NCBI RefSeq assembly: GCF_036245865.1
Contig: NZ_BTTW01000007.1
Location: 496,001-560,000 of the forward strand
Source of the DNA: Corallococcus caeni
GTDB taxonomy: Bacteria; Myxococcota; Myxococcia; Myxococcales; Myxococcaceae
DNA length: 64,000 bases
Reading direction: 5' to 3'
The first letter of the stretch is position 1; the number at the start of each line of letters is the position of its first letter. The notes below the pieces were generated by a model. That model was not told the DNA's origin. It did no database searches and saw only the letters and a list, made by a program, of their open reading frames with translations. The position numbers and the translations under genes are program-made. This document shows, in pieces, positions 55,430 through 64,000 of this stretch.

Positions 55430-55678
55430 TCAGACAGCGGGCCCGGCGATGATGTCCGGTGGCCCCGGACGGTTGGGGTCATGCGCGGGCGGTTCCTGGA
55501 TGCCCGGCTTCACTTCGGGGTCCTGCAGGGGCGGAGGCGGTTCCCGGCGCTGGGGCTCGCCCGGCGGTGGATCCTTCTCCGGCGCGGGCGGCCGGGGCGG
55601 TTCGATCTCAGGCGTGGGCTTCGGATCCGGCTCCTTCACCGGCTTCTCGGGAGGCGTCGTCTGTGGATTCGTCGGCAT
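55430..55678 (-). CDS. Small proline-rich protein
   Basis: An 82-residue protein, about one third proline with many Glu, Asp and Lys (PPEKPVKEPDPKPTPEIEPP). The ATG at 55678 has GGAGG 4 bases upstream, which supports a real gene. It has no signal peptide and no domain, and is probably disordered. Its first 71 bases overlap the 3' end of the OsmC-like gene in another frame. It may be a translation-coupled partner of that gene. Confidence 0.55.
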   Translation of the reverse strand: MPTNPQTTPPEKPVKEPDPKPTPEIEPPRPPAPEKDPPPGEPQRREPPPPLQDPEVKPGIQEPPAHDPNRPGPPDIIAGPAV

Positions 55679-56240
55679 GGACCTCCACACTGCGCACGCC
55701 GTCCTCCCAGGGAACCGCCGCGCCCTCCGCGTCGTCTTCGGGTGCGTGGTTTTCGACAGGTGTCCCCGCGTCCTGGAGGCGGGCGTGGGCCCAGACCTCC
55801 ACCACGGGTTCGATGCGCGGGGTGAGCTGGATCATGGAGCTGGGGAAGCAGCGCGCAGGCAGCCGGGCGAAGAGCTGGCGCACCTGCTCCGCCTCCCGCG
55901 CGCTGGCCACGGCGACGTGCGGCCTGACGATGAGGTCGGTGAAATGGGCGGCCTGCTCCGGGCTGCCGCTCACCAGCCGGGCCGTCGCGCAGCTCTGGTA
56001 GAAGAGCACCCTCACGCCTGCTTCCCGTGCGCCGTCCAGGAACGCGTGCAGCGTGCGCCCCTCCACCGCGCCCACCAGCAGCGCCTCCGGGTCCCACCGC
56101 CCATCCCCGGGGCCGCTGTCGCGGTCGTTCAACGGACGGCCAATCGGTACGGGGGGCGCATGGTCGCTCGTCAGCACCGCGCCCCGCTCTCCCTGCCAGA
56201 AGAGGCGCGTTTCGTACTCAGTGATGGAAGCGGAGGTCAT
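55608..56240 (-). CDS. OsmC-like protein with acidic tail
   Basis: A 210-residue protein; the ATG at 56240 has GAGGAGA upstream. Residues 1-150 follow the OsmC/Ohr pattern (TRLFWQGERGAVL, PEALLVGAVEGRTLHAFL, CATARLV, HFTDLIVRPHVAV, then ARCFPSSMIQLTPRIEPVVEV). The peroxide-reducing pair would be C107-type and C155-type cysteines; both regions have a Cys (SCATARL, ARCFPSS). An acidic disordered tail of about 45 residues follows, most of it overlapping the proline-rich gene. A peroxide-detoxifying role is plausible but not certain. Confidence 0.75.
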   Translation of the reverse strand: MTSASITEYETRLFWQGERGAVLTSDHAPPVPIGRPLNDRDSGPGDGRWDPEALLVGAVEGRTLHAFLDGAREAGVRVLFYQSCATARLVSGSPEQAAHFTDLIVRPHVAVASAREAEQVRQLFARLPARCFPSSMIQLTPRIEPVVEVWAHARLQDAGTPVENHAPEDDAEGAAVPWEDGVRSVEVHADESTDDASREAGEGAGSEAHA

Positions 56241-56597
56241 CAGGCATCTCCTCGGTAGGGGCCTGCGCGATGCGCCTTCAACACCCATGCCGCGGCAATG
56301 CTTCTCATGTCGCTGGGGACTGCCCTTGAGTACGAGTCCCCCCAGGTAGGCCGGTGATCGCGGGGCCACAGCCGCCCTGGCCCGGGATGCGGCCTCCCTG
56401 GAACAGCCCTTTTGGACGATTTCGCCCCCGCCGTCCCTGCTCCACATCCAGCGCCTCAATGCCTGACATGGGGGGACGGCATGGGTGCGATGCGACGCGG
56501 TGGGGAACGGTGTCTGTTGATTGTATGGCTTTGCGAGGGCTTCCAGGGCCGCACGGCCGCTTGAACCATGTCCATGCAAGAACGAGGTGAGGCACCG
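56241..56597. other. Divergent intergenic region, 357 bp
   Basis: It separates the OsmC-like and SRPBCC genes and must hold both promoters. A small hairpin, GGGGACT (56315-56321) with AGTCCCC (56335-56341), is visible. No convincing sigma-54 or housekeeping promoter, RNA gene or repeat was recognised. Confidence 0.5.
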
Positions 56598-57083
56598 ATG
56601 GCCGAAGCGTATGCGAGTCAGCTCATCCAGGCCCCCGCGGACGTGGTCTGGGACCGCGTGGGAGGCTTTGACAGCCTCCCGCGCTGGCACCCGGGCGTCG
56701 TCTCCAGCGAGCGGGTGACGCGTCCCGAGGCCGGTCCCGGGCCCCTGCGCCGGCTGACCACGCGCGATGGCGAGGTGTACCTGGAGGCCCGGTTGGAGCA
56801 CGACCCGCACGCGCGCAGCTATGCGTACACGCTGCTGGAGAGCCCGCTGCCCGTGCGCGACCACCTGGCGAAGCTGAGGGTGACGCCGGTGACGGCGACC
56901 GGGCAGACCTTCGTGGAGTGGTCCGCGACCTTCAGCCTGACGCCCGGGCACGAGGGCGAGGCGGCGGCGCTGTGCCAGTGGATCCGCGAGGAGTTCTTCG
57001 CGAGGGGCCTGCGGGGGCTGGCGCACACCTTCCTGCCGCCTCCGCCCCGGGTGTCGGCGCCGGAGCTGGAGTGGCGGCGCTGA
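56598..57083 (+). CDS. SRPBCC family protein (polyketide cyclase/START-like fold)
   Basis: A 161-residue cytosolic protein (171 if it starts at 56568). The start at 56598 has GAGGTGAGG in front. The opening SQLIQAPADVVWDRVGGFDSLPRWHPGV is the typical first strand and helix of the SRPBCC fold, and WSATFSLTPG with the C-terminal helix complete it. Such proteins bind hydrophobic ligands. The ligand is unknown. It is convergent with the cytochrome gene (7 bp apart). Confidence 0.85.
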   Translation: MAEAYASQLIQAPADVVWDRVGGFDSLPRWHPGVVSSERVTRPEAGPGPLRRLTTRDGEVYLEARLEHDPHARSYAYTLLESPLPVRDHLAKLRVTPVTATGQTFVEWSATFSLTPGHEGEAAALCQWIREEFFARGLRGLAHTFLPPPPRVSAPELEWRR

Positions 57084-57090
57084 AGGGCGC

Positions 57091-58527
57091 TCACAGCCGC
57101 TGGAGGAAGCGCACCAGGTCCTGCTTCTGCGCCGGGGTGAGGGACTCCGGCGGCCCGCCTGGGAACTCGGGCGGGTGCAGCGGCAGGCCCACGGTGGGGA
57201 TGCCCGGGAGGATGAAGCGGCTGTAGGTGTCCACCGCCTCCGCGAGCGTGGCGTGGCTGTTGTCGTGGAAGTACGGCGCGGACCGGGCGACGCCGCGCAG
57301 GGACGGCACGTCGAAGGACTCGAACTCCGCGGGGTCGCCGCTGATCAACGCGCGGCCGGGGTCGGTGGAGTACCACTGGGCCGCGAGCGCGGGGCCCACG
57401 ATGGGCGCGCCGTGCTCATCCAGGGCGGGGTTGATGTCATCCGGGTCGCCGCTCGCGGTGACGGGGATGGGGGGCAGGTCGGTGACGGGGTGCTGGCGCG
57501 TGCCGTCCGTGTAGAAGCGGAAGCGGTACTGGGGGAAGTCGACGGACGTGTTGAAGAGCGGCACGACGCCGCGCTGTCCCAGGTAGGTCATGTACGCGTA
57601 GCCGGCGTTGAGGAACTCGCTGTGGGGGCGGGGCACGCGGACGGGCTCGGGCCGGCCGCCGGGCGTGACGGTGTACTGGATGTTGCCGTCGGGCTTGAGG
57701 GCGTAGAAGAGGGCGTCGTGCGTGGCGCGGTTCACGATGCGATTGCGGGTGCGGTCGCCGTGGCAGGCCTCACAGGCCAGGTTGTAGACGTCGCGCCCGC
57801 GCCGCTCGGAGGCGTCCAGCAGGAGCAGTGCGTCCGGATCCGGGATGGCGCTCAGGGGCCAGCCCTGCTCCAGGAGCTCCGACACGAAGCGGGCGCGGGG
57901 GGAGCTGAACACGGTGCGCTCGAACGCGGCGATGCGCTGGAGCACGGGGAGCGGCACGGTCCCGCCCTGGCTGTGGCTGGTGACGGCGCTCTGGGCCTGG
58001 GGGACGAGGTCGGTCTCCCGGCCGTCGGCCTGGAAGGGGCCGGAGAAGCCGGTGTCGGCGATGCTCGGCACTGCGCGCCAGACGGACACCTTGCGGTCCG
58101 GGGCGGTGATGACGTTCCCCTGCACGTCGATGACGTCCATGTTCGCGGGGAGGGGGAGCACCACGCGCACCAGGCCCTTCTTCAGGTGCTCGTAGGAGGG
58201 CACGGGGGCGGTGGGGTCATCCGCGTCGATGCGGTTGAACAGCGGATCCGCGGGGTTCCGGGCCCAGAGCGCCTCCACGTGCGCGGGCGTGAGCGCGGTG
58301 TTGTCCGCGAGCACGTGGCACGTCGCGCAGGAGCGCCCGTTGGTGCCGGGCAGGGCTTCCTGGAAGTGCTTCCTGCCGGCGGCCGCCTGCGCTGGGGACA
58401 CCAGCTCCGCCTCCGAAGTCGCGAGCGTGGCGGTGGCTTCCACGGGTGATGCGCCATCGGTGCAGCCCGCGAGCCCGGCGAGCGCGATGGCCCCCACGGT
58501 GCGCGCGATGAGTCGATTCCCTGCCAT
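57091..58527 (-). CDS. Di-haem cytochrome c peroxidase-like lipoprotein
   Basis: A 478-residue exported protein. The ATG at 58527 has GGAGGGG upstream, and the lipobox LAGC anchors it. Two c-type haem motifs are present: CATCH (about residue 67) and CEACH (about 260). The layout, with the second haem in a domain containing a long insertion and the motif FDVPSLRGVARSAPYFHDNSH near the C-terminus, matches the MauG/CcpA di-haem family. It is likely a periplasmic peroxidase or oxidase. Part of the upstream flank (58558-58587) is repeated beyond the toxin cassette. Confidence 0.88.
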   Translation of the reverse strand: MAGNRLIARTVGAIALAGLAGCTDGASPVEATATLATSEAELVSPAQAAAGRKHFQEALPGTNGRSCATCHVLADNTALTPAHVEALWARNPADPLFNRIDADDPTAPVPSYEHLKKGLVRVVLPLPANMDVIDVQGNVITAPDRKVSVWRAVPSIADTGFSGPFQADGRETDLVPQAQSAVTSHSQGGTVPLPVLQRIAAFERTVFSSPRARFVSELLEQGWPLSAIPDPDALLLLDASERRGRDVYNLACEACHGDRTRNRIVNRATHDALFYALKPDGNIQYTVTPGGRPEPVRVPRPHSEFLNAGYAYMTYLGQRGVVPLFNTSVDFPQYRFRFYTDGTRQHPVTDLPPIPVTASGDPDDINPALDEHGAPIVGPALAAQWYSTDPGRALISGDPAEFESFDVPSLRGVARSAPYFHDNSHATLAEAVDTYSRFILPGIPTVGLPLHPPEFPGGPPESLTPAQKQDLVRFLQRL

Positions 58528-58557
58528 GTGTTCCCCTCCATTTGACTGCGATGGCAG

Positions 58558-58587
58558 GGGAACACCGCGCGCCCCGCTTCGTGTCAC
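58558..58587. repeat. 30-bp direct repeat, left copy
   Basis: It opens GGGAACACCGCGCGCCCC and ends CTTCGTGTCAC. It matches 59708-59737 at 29 of 30 positions. It stands 31 bp upstream of the cytochrome gene start and 173 bp before the toxin gene. With its partner it brackets the toxin/immunity pair. Confidence 0.8.
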
Positions 58588-58760
58588 TGGGAGGAAGAGC
58601 GTCATGCCCTGAGGTCGGTCCCATTCGTCGCGCTGCGGGCGGTGAGTCCGGGATGCCGTTGAGCGGCGGGCGTCGTGTCACCAGCATCACGGCCAGGCGT
58701 CGCAAGCCCATGCGCATGCTTCCGAGTGGCCCGTTGAACCTCACGGCCCGGGGAAAGCCC

Positions 58761-59198
58761 ATGCCCGTCATCCGATGGCTGGTGTTGTTCGTGCTGTCCT
58801 GCGGCCTTGGATGTGGGGCCGCGATCATCTCCAGCGAGTGCAACCAGTCAGACAGCACCGTCTCGTGTTGCCTGAAGCGGCATCCAGGACAGTACGAGGG
58901 CTGCGGAGCGGACGCGCCCGCCCAGCGGATGTTGGGGGCACGAGGAGCCCGCATCGACAGCAAGACCCTCTGGAAGCAGGGGCGGATCCGTCTTGACGTG
59001 GAGAACCCGGCGCCCGGAGTTCGCCCCGGGCAGCTCCACTTCCAGGATGCCCAGACGGGCGCGAAGTACCTGTACGATCCCGCTTCCAAGAGTTTCGCGG
59101 ACGCGCCCCGTTGGGTGAACGAATTGCTCAAGACGGACGCGAAGTTTGCCTCGTCCGTGGAGAAGGGGCTGTACTACCTGGGAGAGGTGCCACCTTGA
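58761..59198 (+). CDS. Lipoprotein toxin, SitA-like with a polymorphic toxin C-terminus
   Basis: A 145-residue protein. The ATG at 58761 (GGGAAAG upstream) begins a lipoprotein signal (FVLSCGLGC). The C-terminal 85 residues (LWKQGRIRLDVENPAPGVRPG, then QLHFQDAQTGAKYLYDPASKSF) resemble the toxic end of contact-dependent polymorphic toxins, possibly the group annotated as polymorphic toxin type 24; that label is from memory. The next gene overlaps its stop and is the likely antidote. Lipidation suggests transfer between kin by outer-membrane exchange. Confidence 0.7.
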   Translation: MPVIRWLVLFVLSCGLGCGAAIISSECNQSDSTVSCCLKRHPGQYEGCGADAPAQRMLGARGARIDSKTLWKQGRIRLDVENPAPGVRPGQLHFQDAQTGAKYLYDPASKSFADAPRWVNELLKTDAKFASSVEKGLYYLGEVPP

Positions 59199-59707
59199 GG
59201 AGCAACGCGTTGATGCGGGCCTATCTGCGCAATGCGCGGGTACAAGAAGTCATGGCGCGCCCGCTCACGCCCAGGATGCAGGCGCTGCTCGATGAAGGGG
59301 TCGTCGAGGATCATGGCTTCTGGGTGCTGCGGCGCGCGGCGACGGAAAACGCTCCACGCATTCGTCCCGGCCTCCAGGACGCGACCGGCTACGAGTGTTT
59401 CGCGAACAAGCTGCACGTCTCCGACTTCGTGGGCTCCTTCGAGGAAGAGCCGTGGGCCCGACGACTGCGCCTCAAAGACCAGGTGGGGTATGGCCTTCGA
59501 CTTGCCCGGGAGTTGCAGAGGGTGCTCCCAGCGGATGGGCGATTCGTGATCATCCTCGGATGCAGCAACGCGTGCACGTTGCGTTTTCATCTGGAACGGC
59601 CGGGAGAGCATTGGCTCACGGACGACCTGGAAGGCTACCGTCGAGATGCCCTCCTGGAGTTGAGCAACCGCGAGGATCTTCGCGAGTGGGTTGTGCTCCC
59701 CTCATGA
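59195..59707 (+). CDS. Probable immunity protein for the lipoprotein toxin
   Basis: A 170-residue cytosolic protein if it starts from the TTG at 59195 (GGAGAGG upstream, 4-base overlap with the toxin stop) or 164 residues from the ATG at 59213. It has no signal peptide. Its family is unrecognised. The tight coupling to a toxin gene is the only evidence for its role. The right copy of the 30-bp direct repeat begins at the very next base after its stop. Confidence 0.7.
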   Translation: MRSNALMRAYLRNARVQEVMARPLTPRMQALLDEGVVEDHGFWVLRRAATENAPRIRPGLQDATGYECFANKLHVSDFVGSFEEEPWARRLRLKDQVGYGLRLARELQRVLPADGRFVIILGCSNACTLRFHLERPGEHWLTDDLEGYRRDALLELSNREDLREWVVLPS

Positions 59708-59737
59708 GGGAACACCGCGCGCCCCTCTTCGTGTCAC
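59708..59737. repeat. 30-bp direct repeat, right copy
   Basis: It begins immediately after the immunity gene stop codon and differs from the left copy at one base (T for G after the CCCC run). The segment between the two copies is 1,120 bp. Confidence 0.8.
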
Positions 59738-59762
59738 CGCGAGGGGCGCGCTGGTGGAAACC

Positions 59763-60068
59763 TCATTCCTTCCGCATCCGGGCCTGCCGCTGCATGCCGG
59801 TCCGCGAATGGAGTTCCTGGGCCAGGAACCGGAGGACGTCCTCCCATGCGGTGAAGGCGCGGAAGAAGACGCACGTCAGGCAGAAGATGAAGGGAGTCCG
59901 CACGGCACCGCGGAGCAACATCAACTCCGTGGGGGAGGCATCCGGCGGGACGGCGTCGGTCACCTGGAACGCCATCCACAGTAGTGTGACCAGGACGGGG
60001 ATGAGCAGGGTGGCGACAGCCGCGTCGACGAGATGCACGCGGAAGCGAGGGTCGGAAGAGAAGGGCAT
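59763..60068 (-). CDS. Small membrane protein of unknown function
   Basis: A 101-residue protein with two hydrophobic segments: about 13-35 (LVDAAVATLLIPVLVTLLWMAF) and about 56-75 (RTPFIFCLTCVFFRAF). The tail is basic. The ribosome binding site is weak. It follows the toxin cassette in the opposite direction. It could be an additional immunity-type membrane protein or unrelated. No family is recognised. Confidence 0.6.
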   Translation of the reverse strand: MPFSSDPRFRVHLVDAAVATLLIPVLVTLLWMAFQVTDAVPPDASPTELMLLRGAVRTPFIFCLTCVFFRAFTAWEDVLRFLAQELHSRTGMQRQARMRKE

Positions 60069-60155
60069 TCTGCTCGAATGGACGATGGAGGGAGTGGGGG
60101 CGCCGGGCGACGCGACGTACCGCCCGGCGCTGTGTCGTGAGTGCTGCGGTGAGAC

Positions 60156-62435
<2,280 letters not shown>

Positions 62436-64000
62436 TCAGTCGCGCGAGGCCTGGCCAGCCGCGGGGGCCGGCGCGATGTGGAACTCCACGCGCCGGTTGA
62501 GCTCACGGCCGGACGCGGTGCCGTTGGACGCCACGGGAGCGTCGGGGCCGCGGCCGGCGGCCATCAGCCGGTCCGCCGCGACGCCGCGCGACTCCAACTG
62601 CTGGACGACCGAGGACGCGCGCTGCTGCGACAGCGTCCGGTTGGTCTCCGGACGGCCGCGCGAATCGGTGTGGCCTTCCACCAGGATGTGCGTCAGCTCC
62701 GGGTGGTTGTTGAGGACCGTCGCCACCTGCTCCAGCAGGGGGAACGAGCGCGGCAGCACGCGCGCCTTGCCGGAGGCGAAGTAGACCTTCTCGCGGATCT
62801 CCAGCCGGTCCTGGGTGATGATCACCAGTTGCTTCTGCTTCGCCGGGCAGCCCTGGTTCGTCGCGGGACCGGCCACCAGCGGGCAGTTGTCCACCGCGTC
62901 CGCCACCGCGTCGCCGTCGTTGTCCACCTCCGGGCAGCCGTCGTCGTCCAGGAAGCCGTCCCGGTCCTCGGGGTCCACCGGGCAGTGGTCCTTCGCGTTG
63001 GCGACGCCGTCGCCGTCGTCATCCAGCAGGGGGCACTGCTCCAGCGAATGGCTCTGGTTCGGGGCGCACACGTCCACCACCGCCACCGGGGCCTCCACCG
63101 GCGCCGGCTCCGGGGCCACAACGGCCACCGCGGGCGCGGGAGCGGGGACAGGGGCCTCGGCGACGCGGGGCCGCATCACCGGCCGGTTCGCCTGGAGCGC
63201 GGCCATCGACACGCCCGCCATCACGCGGAAGGCGGGCGTGCCCGGCGCGGTCCCCAGGCCGGGGCCTCCCAGCGCGAACACCTCCAGCCGCGACCCCAGC
63301 GCATACCGGCCACCCGCCAGCAGCTCCATGGGCATGGGGCTGTCCGTCAGCGGCACCGACGAGCGCAGGCCCAGTTCACCGCGCAGCCGCTGGCCCGTGG
63401 TGGCCACGGTGGCCGCCCAGGGCAGCTCCGGGCCGACCTCGTGCGACCCCACCGCCGTGTGGTTGCGGAGCCGGACGCCCGCTTCCAGGCCCACCACCAC
63501 CGGACCCACCGTACGGCCCGCGGACACGCGCGGTGTCACGTCCCAGCCGCCGCTGCCCTGGAGCGAGTCCTGACGGCCCACGGGCAGGCCCACCGCCAGC
63601 TCCGCCGCCAGCGACACCGGCGCGGACGCTTCATCCAGCAGCCCCAGCCGGCCCTGCAGCACCGGCGTCCCCAGGCCCCAGGACGAAGGCGACGTCATGC
63701 CCTGGTCGGCGAAGCCGCCCGTGCCCTGGTGGGCCATCAGGGGGAGGATGGCGCCCACCTCCACCCGCTTGCTCACCGTATAGGTGCCCGCCAGCTGCAC
63801 CTGCGTGCGCGACCCGACGAGCGAGCCCATCCGCTCGCCATCGCGGAAGAGCGTGAGTGGCGAGCGCTCGTAGTGCGCCGCCAGGGACAAGCGCAGCTCC
63901 CCCGGCTCACGCAGCCCGCCGGCCGACGTGCCGAGCGCGGCCCGCGACGTCGGGTTGAGGCTCAGCCGCTCCAGGTCGAACGCGGGGACGGGGGATGAAG
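62436..64000 (-). CDS. OmpA-family outer-membrane protein with thrombospondin type 3 repeats (5' end outside window)
   Basis: The visible 521 residues lack the N-terminus. First comes a beta-barrel-like region (about 1-265 of the visible part; RTQVQLAGTYTVSKRVEVGAILPL). A proline/alanine linker follows (PVPAPAPAVAVV), then Asp-rich calcium-binding thrombospondin type 3 repeats (DDDGDGVANAKDHCP, DNDGDAVADAVDNCP). The OmpA C-terminal peptidoglycan-binding domain is complete (VYFASGKARVL, ILVEGHTDSRG, LSQQRASSVVQQL, NRRVEFHI). It is the first gene of a likely pair with the MYXO-CTERM Ig protein. Confidence 0.9.
   Translation of the reverse strand, partial: SSPVPAFDLERLSLNPTSRAALGTSAGGLREPGELRLSLAAHYERSPLTLFRDGERMGSLVGSRTQVQLAGTYTVSKRVEVGAILPLMAHQGTGGFADQGMTSPSSWGLGTPVLQGRLGLLDEASAPVSLAAELAVGLPVGRQDSLQGSGGWDVTPRVSAGRTVGPVVVGLEAGVRLRNHTAVGSHEVGPELPWAATVATTGQRLRGELGLRSSVPLTDSPMPMELLAGGRYALGSRLEVFALGGPGLGTAPGTPAFRVMAGVSMAALQANRPVMRPRVAEAPVPAPAPAVAVVAPEPAPVEAPVAVVDVCAPNQSHSLEQCPLLDDDGDGVANAKDHCPVDPEDRDGFLDDDGCPEVDNDGDAVADAVDNCPLVAGPATNQGCPAKQKQLVIITQDRLEIREKVYFASGKARVLPRSFPLLEQVATVLNNHPELTHILVEGHTDSRGRPETNRTLSQQRASSVVQQLESRGVAADRLMAAGRGPDAPVASNGTASGRELNRRVEFHIAPAPAAGQASRD

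Overview
The window is high-GC DNA (about 70% by eye) from a myxobacterium, most like the Myxococcus/Corallococcus group. Supporting signs are a MYXO-CTERM-type C-terminus, many lipoproteins and secreted repeat proteins, two sigma-54 activators with partner kinases, lipoprotein toxin/immunity pairs of the SitA/SitI type, an Ig-repeat protein resembling AgmC annotations, and strong third-position GC. It looks chromosomal. No rRNA, complete tRNA, CRISPR array, insertion sequence or replication origin was seen. The first and last genes are cut by the window edges.

Layout. 1-7.7 kb (minus strand): a giant Ig-repeat exported protein, two stand-alone receiver proteins and a Nudix hydrolase. The Ig gene and both receiver genes each have a sigma-54 -24/-12 promoter and a shared palindrome about 120 bp upstream of the predicted transcription start, so they look like one regulon. 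7.7-9.5 kb: a decayed lipoxygenase remnant and small exported or cytosolic proteins. 9.6-21.4 kb: glutaminase, Crp/Fnr regulator with divergent membrane hydroxylase, nuclease lipoprotein, transglycosylase MtgA, TetR with alpha/beta hydrolase, VOC protein, M23/beta-propeller protein, AraC regulator and MBL-fold hydrolase. 21.5-33 kb: secreted and lipoprotein genes, including an EEP-fold protein, an SBBP propeller, two lipoproteins separated by a 92-bp direct repeat, a frameshifted Tat amidase and a LamG protein.

33.1-34 kb: a GST gene followed by a small SelW/Rdx-like gene whose in-frame TGA sits exactly at the CxxU position, so it probably encodes a selenoprotein. 34-42.7 kb: a GNAT-PAS-GAF-histidine kinase fusion, then an anion-handling module (SulP transporter, sensor kinase, sigma-54 activator, OprO/P-type porin). 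42.1-50.8 kb: a segmental duplication of about 3.16 kb (porin end plus an HExxH lipoprotein). Between the copies lie a PD-(D/E)xK-like lipoprotein toxin with a DUF3396 immunity protein and a scar holding fragments of a regulator, a tRNA, an unknown gene and the porin.

50.9-64 kb: a subclass B3 metallo-beta-lactamase, a second PAS kinase/sigma-54 activator pair, OsmC-like, SRPBCC and di-haem cytochrome proteins. These are followed by a second lipoprotein toxin/immunity cassette flanked by a 30-bp direct repeat, a MYXO-CTERM Ig protein and an OmpA-family protein.

The strongest leads are the selenoprotein, the three-promoter sigma-54 regulon, the two toxin/immunity cassettes with their recombination scars, and the acetyltransferase-kinase fusion.
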